Of a stretch of 11,878 nt of DNA, positions 1-6,122 are shown piece by piece (within the stretch, counting starts at the first letter, position 1; each line of letters starts with the position of its first letter). The DNA is from CAVSWN01 sp046728115 (GTDB taxonomy: Bacteria > Acidobacteriota > Vicinamibacteria > Vicinamibacterales > CAVVIG01). The translations under genes were made by a program, and so were the position numbers. The DNA lies in assembly GCA_046728115.1 (NCBI GenBank), contig JBKPDW010000350.1:1-11878 (forward strand), read 5' to 3'. The notes beneath the pieces are model-generated. The model ran no database searches. It had not been told where the DNA came from and was given only the letters and a program-made list of their open reading frames with translations.

Positions 1-14
1 GCCGAATACTATGC

Positions 15-602
15 GTGATCAGCCGCCGACCGGCGTTCTTTTGGTTCGTGCTCCTCGTCTGCGAGGTGTACGGCGGCTTCTTCGCGTTCACGACGTACGC
101 TGTTCTCTGGCACTACGGCGTCGTAAGCTCCGGGCTGGAGCATCCGCGCGACCAACAGCGGCTGGTTCTTCTCGGATGTCGACGCCGCGGGACCGACCGC
201 CGGCCGCATCGAGCGTGGGGACCGTCTGCTGGCGATAACGGCGACGAGCGGTACGTCGCGCTCGGCGTCATCAATTGGCGTTACGTGGGCGCCGGCGACA
301 TGTACCGTGTCGATCTCGACCGTCGCGGTGAACCGGTGTCGGTCACGCCGCCGCTCCCGGTCGTCCCGGGCAGGCAGCTTCACCCGCTTCTCGCGCTGAT
401 CGGTCTAGTGTTCTTCGTTCCTGGTGCTCGTCCGGCCGCAGGATCCGCAGGTGCGGTTGATTGGCGCATTCTTGATAGCCGTCGGGTTCTCCACGCTCCG
501 GCAAGGGGACTGCGGCATGACAAAACGTTCAGGCGCCCCGCACGAGTCGGCGGGACTGTGGGACGAGACTATGTTGTCCGCCTGATGCTCGGGGTTGGGT
601 AG
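15..602 (+). pseudogene. Frameshifted N-terminal fragment of a PDZ-domain membrane sensor protein
   Basis: The fragment reads from a GTG at 15 in frame 3: a hydrophobic first segment (FFWFVLLVCEVYGGFFAF). Near 136 homology-like sequence moves to frame 1 (WSIRATNSGWFFSDVDAAG, then GRIERGDRLLAI, a PDZ-like carboxylate-loop and strand pattern). It returns to frame 3 near 235 (NGDERYVALGVINWRYVG) and to frame 1 near 418 (FLVLVRPQDPQVRLIGAFLI, a membrane segment). That makes three frame changes in about 450 bases. The order membrane segment, PDZ, further membrane segments matches the sensory front end of multidomain histidine kinases common in Acidobacteria, from memory of that family. No kinase or ATPase part follows, so the 3' end is lost. 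What is seen is the frame switching; the family assignment is inference. Confidence 0.55.
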
Positions 603-786
603 AGCCGTCTTGAGTCAACCGCATATATTATTCACCCGTGGAACAGACGGTGGCGGTGACGAAGCCATCCGCCTGCGATGATCCTCGAGGGACACTGCTC
701 TCAGACATCCTTCAGTGGAAGCTGGAGCGACAAAGATCCCCGTTGAACGTGAGTTCTGGGCAGTGCACTCACTCGAGCAATTGCTG

Positions 787-793
787 AAGGAGG
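787..793 (+). promoter_or_regulatory. Strong Shine-Dalgarno for the basic protein gene
   Basis: An AAGGAGG-type motif lies about 10 bases upstream of the ATG at 804. It fixes the start of the small basic protein and argues that this short gene is translated. Confidence 0.7.
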
Positions 794-803
794 ACAACGA
801 ACG

Positions 804-1106
804 ATGGCGAATGTCAATGAGACAGCTGGACAGGCAGTCGGGCGTGCGAAGACAGCGATCTCACAGGCGAAACGAAAGGGCGAAGAGCTCGCAACGCAGC
901 TCGCTAAGAAGCCGGCCGTCAGGCAGGCACGAAAGAAGGTCGCTCGAATGCGAGGCCAGGCCACCGCACTGGCCAGGAAAGTGACCGACAAGGTCACCGG
1001 ACGCGCACGGAAGCGTAAACGGGCAAAGGTCGCGGCCGCTGTTATTGGCGCGGCAGCCGTGGCAACTGCCGCCGGTATCAGCATGGCTCGCAAACGAAAG
1101 CGCTAA
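804..1106 (+). CDS. Small, very basic protein with a hydrophobic C-terminal segment
   Basis: An intact 100-aa ORF with a strong Shine-Dalgarno. I count 28 Lys/Arg against 4 Asp/Glu, so it is highly basic. Residues 1-73 are Ala/Lys/Arg-rich and probably helical (for example AKRKGEELATQLAKKPAVRQ). Residues 75-95 form an Ala/Val/Gly-rich hydrophobic stretch (VAAAVIGAAAVATAAGI), followed by a basic tail ending RKRKR. The composition recalls histone-H1-like or nucleoid-binding proteins, while the hydrophobic stretch could be a tail anchor with a glycine-zipper character. It could therefore bind DNA, RNA or the acidic membrane surface; the sequence does not decide which. The cupin remnant begins only a few bases after its stop codon. 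I do not recognise a named family. Confidence 0.75.
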   Translation: MANVNETAGQAVGRAKTAISQAKRKGEELATQLAKKPAVRQARKKVARMRGQATALARKVTDKVTGRARKRKRAKVAAAVIGAAAVATAAGISMARKRKR

Positions 1107-1108
1107 AG

Positions 1109-1460
1109 GAGCGTTACTCCGGGGTTAGTGGCCGAGTCAAAAGCGCGGGCGATGAGCTGCGGGGCGATGAGGTCGTGGTCGGCAGCCGCGGCGATCTGAT
1201 TTTCAAGCCGCGCAACCAATGGCACACTCTTTCTGGAACGGTGGCGATGAACCAGCCCCGATCCTGGAGATCACCGCCCCCGGCTTCGAGCGGTTTTTCG
1301 CCGAGCTCCTCCGCCTCGGAGCGTCACGCGAACCAAACCGCAGACGCTGGCTGATCTCTGCGGCAGCTACGGGCTCGAGATCGACACTGGGGCGTCCGCG
1401 GGCTCGCGGCGCGCTACGGGCGGCGCTTTCCTCGGCAGCCGATCTAGTCCGAAGGGCTGA
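1109..1460 (+). pseudogene. Broken cupin-domain protein, N-terminus missing
   Basis: Read with two frame changes, this region gives the C-terminal part of a small cupin. Frame 2 gives SGRVKSAGDELRGDEVVVG, then GDLIFKPRNQWHT, the second cupin box with its metal-binding His. After an apparent 2-base insertion near 1225, frame 1 gives FWNGGDEPAPILEI and GFERFFAELLRLG. Frame 3 then gives KPQTLADLCGSYGLEID and runs to a TGA at 1458-1460. The first cupin box is absent, because the homologous part starts directly after the stop of the preceding gene. Family recognition is from memory of quercetinase-like single-domain cupins. The fragment should be inactive. Confidence 0.6.
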
Positions 1461-2316
1461 ATGACCTTGCTTCGTGGGATTCCTCGAGATATTTGATGAA
1501 GACGACCTCGTTCTGGCGCTCGTTGTAGATCAGCTCGTCCGCGATCGCACGGATCAGGACGAGACCGAACCCGCCAGGGCGCAGGCCTTTCTCTTCACGC
1601 ACGCGGTCGTGGGCGATAGCGCCCGGCGCGTGCGCGGCCGCCGCGTGGACCAGGTTCTCGAAAGAAAAGCCCGGCCCCGGGTCCGCGATGCGATAGAGCA
1701 GCATGCGGCGCGTGCGGAGACAGGCCACGCGAACCTTCTGATCGGGGTTCAACTGGCCGCCCCACTCAATCCCGTTGAGGAGCAGTTCGCGAAACGCGAG
1801 GCCGACCGATTCGCGGATGTCCTCCGCGAGGTCCGCCTCGAGCTGGTGCATGAAGCTTTGGATGCGGTCGACAGCCTCGCGCGTGCACGGAACCAGCAAC
1901 TCGACCCACTCGGGCCGCGCGGACACCACCTCGATGGCCGCCGCCACTCGCCCCGTCGAGAGCGCCCGTTTCACGATCTCCAGGAGCCGCGGCGGTTCAA
2001 TCGGCTTCGGCAGGAAATCATAGGCCTGCCCGCGGAGCGCGCTCAGCGCGGTGTCCGTCGTGTCCACGCCGGTGATGACCACGACCTTCGGGGGACTCGG
2101 TTTCGACATGCACCGGGCCAACACGTCCAGTCCGCCAACGTCGGGCAGTCGAACATCGAGCAGCACCACGCTGAACGTATGGCGATCGATCTTGTCCAGC
2201 GCTTCAGCGCCGTCCCGTGCAACATCGACGGTGAATCCGCTGACAGTCATGAGATCACGCAACCCGAGTCTCGTCGGCGCATCGTCATCCACCACCAGCA
2301 CGTCGAAATCAGACAT
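1444..2316 (-). CDS. Response regulator with receiver domain and C-terminal HATPase_c domain
   Basis: The gene encodes 290 aa starting at the ATG at 2316, which has a GGGAGG Shine-Dalgarno 8 bases upstream; an in-frame GTG at 2346 would add 10 residues and is less likely. Residues 3-120 are a complete receiver domain: acidic pocket D10-D12, phospho-acceptor D54 in LLDVRLPD, T82 in VITG, K104 in FLPKP. Residues about 140-285 look like a GHKL ATPase of the anti-sigma/RsbW type: N-box FRELLLNGIEWGG, G1 box IADPGPGFSF, G2 box RPGGFGLVLIRAIADEL. The protein therefore probably couples phosphorylation to an ATP-binding, perhaps serine-kinase or anti-anti-sigma, output rather than to DNA binding. No histidine kinase, sigma factor or STAS partner lies nearby. 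The 3' end overlaps the convergent cupin remnant. Confidence 0.9.
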   Translation of the reverse strand: MSDFDVLVVDDDAPTRLGLRDLMTVSGFTVDVARDGAEALDKIDRHTFSVVLLDVRLPDVGGLDVLARCMSKPSPPKVVVITGVDTTDTALSALRGQAYDFLPKPIEPPRLLEIVKRALSTGRVAAAIEVVSARPEWVELLVPCTREAVDRIQSFMHQLEADLAEDIRESVGLAFRELLLNGIEWGGQLNPDQKVRVACLRTRRMLLYRIADPGPGFSFENLVHAAAAHAPGAIAHDRVREEKGLRPGGFGLVLIRAIADELIYNERQNEVVFIKYLEESHEARSFSPSD

Positions 2317-2482
2317 CGACGGAACCTCCCAGAGCGGCTGGCTCACGGCATGCGTCCGTCGCTCGATTCACGATAGCTGGAATCGCCAACGCGGGTCGGT
2401 GGCGGTCGTACGCCGAAACGCACGCCGACGATATTGCGGCAACGAGTTGCAACTTTTCCATTTCCCCCAAGGCTAGTGTCAT
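2309..2482 (-). CDS. Possible 57-aa protein coupled to the receiver-HATPase gene
   Basis: A short ORF begins at an ATG at 2482 and ends with TGA at 2309-2311, overlapping the ATG of the downstream regulator by 8 bases. Its own ATG overlaps the stop of the preceding membrane-peptide frame as ATGA. Such nested overlaps suggest translational coupling. The product is mostly helical in appearance (EMEKLQLVAAISSACVSAYD), with no signal peptide or recognised motif. There is no clear Shine-Dalgarno, which fits coupling but weakens the call. If real it may be a small partner of the regulator; otherwise it is a chance open frame in high-GC DNA. Confidence 0.35.
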   Translation of the reverse strand: MTLALGEMEKLQLVAAISSACVSAYDRHRPALAIPAIVNRATDACREPAALGGSVDV

Positions 2483-2553
2483 CGAGATTTCGTCAGCGCC
2501 ACTAACATGGCGGCCAACGCGAGTGCGCCAACAATCGCCAGCGTCGTATTGAG
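2479..2553 (-). pseudogene. C-terminal remnant of a small membrane peptide, cut by the IS end
   Basis: On the minus strand the frame reads NTTLAIVGALALAAMLVAL followed by TKSR and a TGA at 2479-2481. This is one clean transmembrane segment with a basic cytoplasmic end. Its upstream side runs straight into the left terminal repeat of the IS256-like element at 2553, where the frame soon meets a stop, so the 5' part of the gene was probably displaced by the insertion. The stop overlaps the next ATG (ATGA). It is too short to assign to a family. Confidence 0.4.
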
Positions 2554-2594
2554 GCGATGTCCCGGTAGCTGTTGGAATTTGAGAGCGGCGGCTC
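2553..2594 (+). repeat. Left terminal inverted repeat of the IS256-like element
   Basis: Starts ggcgatgtcccggtagctgt. The first 22 bases match the reverse complement of 3880-3901 exactly. The match continues imperfectly to the inner ggctc with a 2-base gap and four or five mismatches. Confidence 0.85.
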
Positions 2595-2628
2595 CTCACT
2601 GGTCGTGCTATACGACCGGTGACTAAGC
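2590..2628 (+). other. Subterminal stem-loop in the IS left end
   Basis: The arms tcactggtcg (2596-2605) and cgaccggtga (2613-2622) pair over 10 positions with one G-T wobble around the 7-base loop tgctata. Outer ggct/agcc bases can extend the stem. It lies between the terminal repeat and the transposase start, where transposase binding or attenuation of read-through could occur. No equivalent is seen at the right end. Confidence 0.55.
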
Positions 2629-2659
2629 CAGGGCGAAGAGCCCGCCAGCAGGAGCCGCC

Positions 2660-3420
2660 ATGAAACGAGAGTCTCGCACAGTCGATCGATCGCACCAAGT
2701 CGATTCATCCACCCAACGCCATCTGCCCCTCGTGGATCTGCTCGTCGATACGCGGGCGGAGCTGATGGAGCTCGCCGTTGCCTCGGGTCTTAAGGTCCTC
2801 GCGACCATGCTGGAAGCGGATCGGACGGCGATCTGTGGTCCCCGGTATCAGCATCAGGACGAGCGCGACGCATCGCGCGCCGGCACGGTCCCGAGTGAGG
2901 TCGTGCTCGGCGGTCGGAAAGTGCAGATTCGCGGGCCGCGCGTGCGGGCCCACGGCGAGGAAGTCGCGCTGCCCGCGTTTCAAGCCTTCGCGGACACCGA
3001 TCCGCTTAATCGTCGTGCGCGCCTATCGGCAGACCGACGTCGCGACGGCCCGACGTCTTTTTGCACGATCTCGCGCGGCGACTGGACGATCGCTATCCGA
3101 GCGCTGCGGCAAGCGTCCGCGAAGGGCTGGAGGAAACGCTCACGGTGCCGTCGCTCGGCCTGTCCGATCGTCTGCGCCAATCGCTCACGACCACCAATGC
3201 GATCGAAAGCCTGATCAGTCGCACGCGTCACGTGAAGCGGAATGTCAAACGGTGGCGCGGTGGTCAGATGGTCCTGCGGTGGACCGCCGCGGCCGTCCTC
3301 GAAGCCGTCAAAGGGTTTCGCCGACTGAAAGGCCACAAGGACATGCCGAAGCTCGTCGCCGCGCTTCGTGCTCGCGATCAGCAACGCGGCATCACGGTGT
3401 CTGCGGAGGACGTCGCGTAG
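2660..3420 (+). pseudogene. IS256 (Mutator-type) transposase, internally deleted and frameshifted
   Basis: The start is ATG 2660 behind an AGGAG motif. Frame 2 encodes the N-terminal part up to about residue 118, including the Mutator-like stretches LVDTRAELMELAVASGLK and RGPRVRAHGEEVALP. Frame 3 then gives a short piece (VVRAYRQTDVATARRL), and after a run of five T near 3056-3061 frame 1 gives the C-terminal part: DLARRLDDRYPSAAASVREG, LEETLTVPSLGL, then TTTNAIESLISR, NVKRWRGGQM and WTAAAVLEAVKGFRRLKGH. The middle third, which carries the first two catalytic Asp residues in this family, is missing, so the enzyme cannot be active. The product would have been about 400 aa. Confidence 0.85.
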
Positions 3421-3491
3421 AATGTCACGTCACCTGGAAGAACACATCAACATCGAAGACCTCGTGGCCGTTTGAAAATGGAGTGGGCCAA

Positions 3492-3854
3492 ATGAGTGTT
3501 AAACGGATAGTGCCGGACATCAAATCGAAAGACATGGACGCCAGCCGACAGTTCTACGTCGATGTCCTGGGTTTGGAGGTCGCGATGGACATGGATTTTA
3601 TCGTGACGTTGGTGTCGCCCAGCGATCCGACTGCTCAGGTCAGTCTGATGCGGGATGATGATTCGCTAGCGATCCTTCCCCAGATGAGTATAGAAGTCGC
3701 GGATGTCGACGACGTCCATGCGCGTGCAGTGTCGCGTGGGCTTAACATCGTGTATCCACTCACGAATGAACCGTGGGGTGTCCGACGATTCTTCGTGATC
3801 GATCCGAGCGGTACCATCATCAACGTGATGTGCCATATGGGAGGAACCCATTAG
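3492..3854 (+). CDS. VOC-superfamily (glyoxalase/bleomycin-resistance fold) protein
   Basis: An intact 120-aa protein. It shows the paired beta-alpha-beta-beta-beta pattern of a vicinal-oxygen-chelate domain: IVPDIKSKDMDASRQFYVDV, then LGLEVAMDMDF, and in the second half MSIEVADVDDVHARAVSRGL and FFVIDPSGTIINVMCH. The usual metal-ligand positions are not canonical: Asp in place of the first-strand His/Gln, and Asn in the final strand where Glu often sits (DPDGxxxE). It may therefore bind a ligand rather than act as a metal-dependent glyoxalase. The gene lies inside the IS terminal repeats, 71 bases after the transposase stop, and may be a passenger. A GGAG motif lies upstream, but its spacing is only fair. 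Substrate unknown. Confidence 0.85.
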   Translation: MSVKRIVPDIKSKDMDASRQFYVDVLGLEVAMDMDFIVTLVSPSDPTAQVSLMRDDDSLAILPQMSIEVADVDDVHARAVSRGLNIVYPLTNEPWGVRRFFVIDPSGTIINVMCHMGGTH

Positions 3855-3861
3855 AGCACCC

Positions 3862-3901
3862 GAGCTGCCGCCTGAATTTCAACAGCTACCGGGACATCGC
3901 C
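3862..3901 (-). repeat. Right terminal inverted repeat of the IS256-like element
   Basis: Reads as the reverse complement of the left end. The outer 22 bases are identical (ending agctaccgggacatcgcc on the plus strand). It begins 7 bases after the stop codon of the VOC gene. Confidence 0.85.
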
Positions 3902-3924
3902 CAGGAACAATATAGTTGAGTTGA

Positions 3925-4125
3925 CTAAGACGGCCGATTCGCTGGCATTTGCACTAGCTCGGGTTGCCTGAGCGCATCGCGTGCTCGCGCGATTCTGCGC
4001 TGCACCTCCTCGACGAGCTTGCGTGTCTCGGCGGACTCGGCGCGCCTCTGCGTGATTTGATTGGCGAGTTGACGTAGACGCCTGAGCAGGGCCGTCAACT
4101 TTTTATCGGGCGCGTCCGTCGCCAT
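3925..4125 (-). CDS. Small coiled-coil protein, function unknown
   Basis: A 66-aa frame from ATG 4125 (MATDAPDKKLTALLRRLRQL), with a long charged helix (residues about 8-52) in which Leu/Ile/Val recur at heptad-like spacing, and a Pro-containing tail. In-frame ATGs at 4212 and 4257 would give 95 or 110 aa. The added segment is Trp-rich (DWDERHWTVNRFGWYESR) and could be genuine, but none of the starts has a well-spaced Shine-Dalgarno. With the 4125 start, the gene and the plus-strand zinc-ribbon gene diverge from 4126-4210, which would hold both promoters. I recognise no family. Confidence 0.5.
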   Translation of the reverse strand: MATDAPDKKLTALLRRLRQLANQITQRRAESAETRKLVEEVQRRIARARDALRQPELVQMPANRPS

Positions 4126-4210
4126 GTCATTCTGATTGCGACTTTCGTACCATCCAAAACGGTTAACGGTCCAGTGACGTTCGTCCCAGTCAGAGCTGAG
4201 GCGGGTCGTC

Positions 4211-4408
4211 ATGTCCTTCGCGTATGATGGCGCTTCCCACGTGCCCTGGCTCGCCATGAAAGAGTCCGACCCGCTCCCGCTGAACTGCCCTCATTGCGGG
4301 AAACCGCTCGAACCGAGCCGGAGCGGGTTGAACGGCGACCAAGTGACCTACCTGTGTATCGTGCATGGCCGGTTCTGGACCGATGACGCGCGGAATCTAC
4401 GTCAGTAG
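4211..4408 (+). CDS. Small zinc-ribbon protein
   Basis: A 65-aa protein with a likely zinc knuckle: C26-P-H-C29-G and C49-I-V-H52, a CxxC...CxxH arrangement in the shape of a rubredoxin-like or zinc-ribbon fold, ending RFWTDDARNLRQ. The start chosen at 4211 has a GAGG motif 9 bases upstream. The internal ATG at 4256 (50 aa, starting MKESDPLPLNCPHCGKP) contains the whole motif but lacks a Shine-Dalgarno. The first 15 residues of the longer form look unstructured. It diverges from the coiled-coil ORF. Small proteins of this type often bind nucleic acid or partner proteins; no specific role can be assigned. Confidence 0.6.
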   Translation: MSFAYDGASHVPWLAMKESDPLPLNCPHCGKPLEPSRSGLNGDQVTYLCIVHGRFWTDDARNLRQ

Positions 4409-4536
4409 CGCCGGAAACCGGGCCGCACGTCCTAGCCTGAACTGAGTTACAAGCCTATTCTTGGGTCTATTCGCAGTTAAGTCGCTAAACTATTCGCTCT
4501 TCTATAGTTACAGGGAGTACATCTTGCTAGCATTTA

Positions 4537-4816
4537 TTGGTGCTCGCGGATCTCATCGAAGAAGTCCGCCAGCGGGAGTCGCTTGGCGAAATTGCAAAGT
4601 TGATGAGCACGCAAATCGATTCGGTCCTGTACCCGACGATGGTGCAGGTGTTGTATCGGGCGGAGGAGTGGAGCGATCGCTTCAAGGGCACTCATCGTCC
4701 GGCGCGCCGGCGCTGCTTCAGCTCTCGAGAGTACCTATTGCAGCAGACGACGAAATCGAGACCGCGGCAGTCCGGTCCTGTTCGATGCGCCCGGTGCCGA
4801 GGCGTATGCTCTTAAC
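4537..4816 (+). pseudogene. Fragment of a GAF-type sensor-kinase protein
   Basis: Frame 1 gives VLADLIEEVRQRESLGEIAK, then LMSTQIDSVLYPTMVQVLYR and AEEWSDRFKG. This is the helix-plus-strand entry into a GAF-like domain of multidomain sensor kinases. The likely continuation changes frame (HSSSGAPALLQLS) and changes again to VLFDAPGAEAYALNE just before 4816. Both ends are missing. The family appears to be the same kind of PDZ/GAF histidine kinase as the fragment at the start of the window, so the two may be relics of related genes; this is recognition from memory. The 128 bases before it (4409-4536) are AT-rich for this window and hold no gene I can support. Confidence 0.45.
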
Positions 4817-4826
4817 GAGGTGCCTC

Positions 4827-5294
4827 ATGCGAGCTCGACTGCTCTGCGCGATCGCTGTCTCTAGTGCCTGCGCCGCGGCTGCAGCCGCCGCTCACACGAC
4901 GACGACGACTTCGTCCGCGACGAAGAAAGACACCACGAAATCGATCACGCTGACCGGATGTGTCGCTCGCGACGCAGCCGACGCGACCCATTTTACGCTC
5001 GCGGACCTCACGTCTGCAGAAACGACGTACCGTCTGACGGGCGCCGCCGACGTGCGCAAGTACCTTGGGAAGCGCGTGACGGTGTTCGGCTCGCGAGTCG
5101 AGACGAAGGTCGCCGTCGCCGGGGGCCTGGTGCCGTCGCCGAACGTCGCCGCGCAGGCGGGCGCGATCGATCCGACGCGGGCCGCGATGGCGGCGCAGGG
5201 CTCCGAGGCGAACGCCAGGCCCGGAACCATCGAGCTGCCCGAGGTCCGAGTACGGACGGTCCGCGAGGCATCCGGAGGCTGCCTGAGCAAGTAA
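4827..5294 (+). CDS. Secreted protein of unknown function, about 155 aa
   Basis: The start is ATG 4827, with GAGG 6 bases upstream. The N-terminus MRARLLCAIAVSSACAAAAA is a signal peptide with cleavage expected after the Ala run. A Thr/Lys-rich linker follows (residues about 23-38), then a compact beta-rich domain: SITLTGCVARDAADATHFTL, TTYRLTGAADVRKYLGKRVT, VFGSRVE. This resembles the small OB-like domain of secreted Acidobacteria proteins with the LTGC...YRLTG...GKRV pattern. The C-terminal part (residues about 95-155) is low-complexity, with a closing GGCLSK Cys that could pair with the TGC Cys in the periplasm. The gene is intact despite lying between broken genes. Function unknown. Confidence 0.8.
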   Translation: MRARLLCAIAVSSACAAAAAAAHTTTTTSSATKKDTTKSITLTGCVARDAADATHFTLADLTSAETTYRLTGAADVRKYLGKRVTVFGSRVETKVAVAGGLVPSPNVAAQAGAIDPTRAAMAAQGSEANARPGTIELPEVRVRTVREASGGCLSK

Positions 5295-5327
5295 GCTCTG
5301 ATAGCGGCTCGCCGGCCCCGCCGTCGC

Positions 5328-5333
5328 TACAAT
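5328..5333 (+). promoter_or_regulatory. Putative -10 box for a leaderless start
   Basis: TACAAT lies 7 bases before the GTG at 5341 of the kinase remnant, so the transcript would start at or next to the start codon. No -35 box is evident. Confidence 0.35.
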
Positions 5334-5340
5334 CCGCCCC

Positions 5341-5572
5341 GTGACCCTTCGAAGCGGACGAACGCTCCTGCGCTTCACGCTCGTCGACCAAGATCGGCGA
5401 GGGCGGAATGGGTGAGGTCTGGCAGGCCGTCGATAGGACGCTGGACCGCAAGGTCGCCATCAAAATGCTGCCGGCAGCGTTCTCGGGCGACCGCGAACGT
5501 GTTGCGCGATTCGAGCGTGAGGCGAAGCCCCTCGCATCGCTCAACCATCCGAACATCGCGGCAATCTACGGT
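5341..5572 (+). pseudogene. N-terminal fragment of a PknB-type serine/threonine kinase
   Basis: The fragment starts at GTG 5341 (VTLRSGRTLLRFTLVD). A one-base insertion near 5387-5390 then shifts the frame into KIGEGGMGEVWQAVDRTLDR (glycine-rich loop), KVAIKMLP (the VAIK lysine) and FEREAKPLASLNHPNIAAIY (helix C and start of the hinge). It stops at about 5572, where unrelated minus-strand coding sequence begins. The HRD and DFG motifs and all later domains are absent, so it is dead. The start has a promoter-like TACAAT at leaderless spacing, suggesting this is the true 5' end of the ancestral gene. Confidence 0.8.
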
Positions 5573-5882
5573 TCCCGGAGGCGGACCTGTCGCGCTGCGC
5601 ACGGGCGTTAGAACCGGCGTGTTGCCGTTGCGCTCGTACGAGTAGACACTGAAGGCGCCGTTCGACATCGCGGCTGGGTTCTTCGCGACGGTTGCCCGCA
5701 TGGTGATCAGACTGTCGCCGCTCGACTCTAAGGTACCGGCTTCACCGACAAACGGCCCCCATACCGCTCGCAACTCCTCGGCGGTCGCGCTCCTCGCGGC
5801 TGCGAGGGCCGGACGAGGCTGTTCAGCCTGCACCTCCGTTCGACTGTAGTACTTGCCGTAGAAGATGACCAGCGCGGTCCCC
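5573..5882 (-). pseudogene. Internal fragment of a lipocalin-like domain protein
   Basis: About 100 codons read uninterrupted on the minus strand: GTALVIFYGKYYSRTEVQAE, QPRPALA, ATAEELRAVWGPFVGEAGT, SLITMRATVAKNPAAM and SNGAFSVYSYERNGNT, then LTPVRSATGP. The alternation of YY/YS strands, WGPF...AGTYE-like turn and VAKNP resembles bacterial secreted lipocalin-like beta-barrel proteins (GTW...VFT...YS...); this is recognition from memory. The N-terminal strand and signal peptide, and the C-terminal end, are cut where the iminopeptidase and kinase fragments begin. An open frame extends past both junctions, but its residues there are antisense to the neighbours. Confidence 0.6.
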
Positions 5883-6122
5883 GGCGGGAATGTGTTTTGG
5901 CGGGCTCTTGGAACGGGCACGAAGTCTCCGCTACTGGCGGTCCATGGCGGCCCGTCCGGCGCGAGTTCGAAGCCCTACGAGATCATGTCCGCACTCGGTG
6001 ATGACCGATGCATTGTGACCTGGGATCAGCTCGACTGCGGAGAGTCCGACCGTCCGAACAATCCGGCGAACTGGCGATTCGCGCGCTACGTCGAGAAATC
6101 GACGTCGTGCGGAACACGCTGC
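5877..6122 (+). pseudogene. N-terminal fragment of a proline iminopeptidase-like alpha/beta hydrolase
   Basis: VPGGNVFWRALGTGTKSPLL, then AVHGGPSGASSKPYEIM (the HGGP oxyanion-loop motif) and ALGDDRCIVTWDQLDCGESD, then RPNNPANWRFARYVE. An apparent one-base loss near 6093 shifts the frame into EIDVVRNTLR. These are the first 80 or so residues of the S33 family, normally about 300 aa. The nucleophile elbow GxSWGG and the Asp/His of the triad are missing. The right edge meets TPR-coding sequence of opposite orientation. Confidence 0.75.

Larger units (their letters stand above)
2553..3901 (+). mobile_element. IS256-like element with dead transposase and VOC passenger gene
   Basis: The element is bounded by inverted repeats of about 40 bases whose outermost 22 bases are identical (2553-2574 against 3880-3901, reverse-complemented). 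Its 1349-base length is close to that usual for IS256 elements. Inside, in order, are an 85-base left leader with a stem-loop, a transposase remnant (2660-3420), an intact VOC-fold gene (3492-3854) and the right repeat. In ordinary IS256 elements the transposase reaches almost to the right end; here about 460 bases separate them. I find no 8-base target duplication (left flank cgtattga, right flank caggaaca), so the insertion is old, rearranged, or its ends come from different copies. Without a transposase it could move only in trans. Confidence 0.75.

Noticed and set aside
1474..2376. 300-codon plus-strand frame opposite the response regulator
   Set aside because: The minus strand carries all receiver and ATPase motifs; the plus-strand product has no family pattern.
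2545..3909. Target-site duplication around the IS256-like element
   Set aside because: The 8 bases outside the two ends differ (cgtattga and caggaaca), so no duplication can be claimed.
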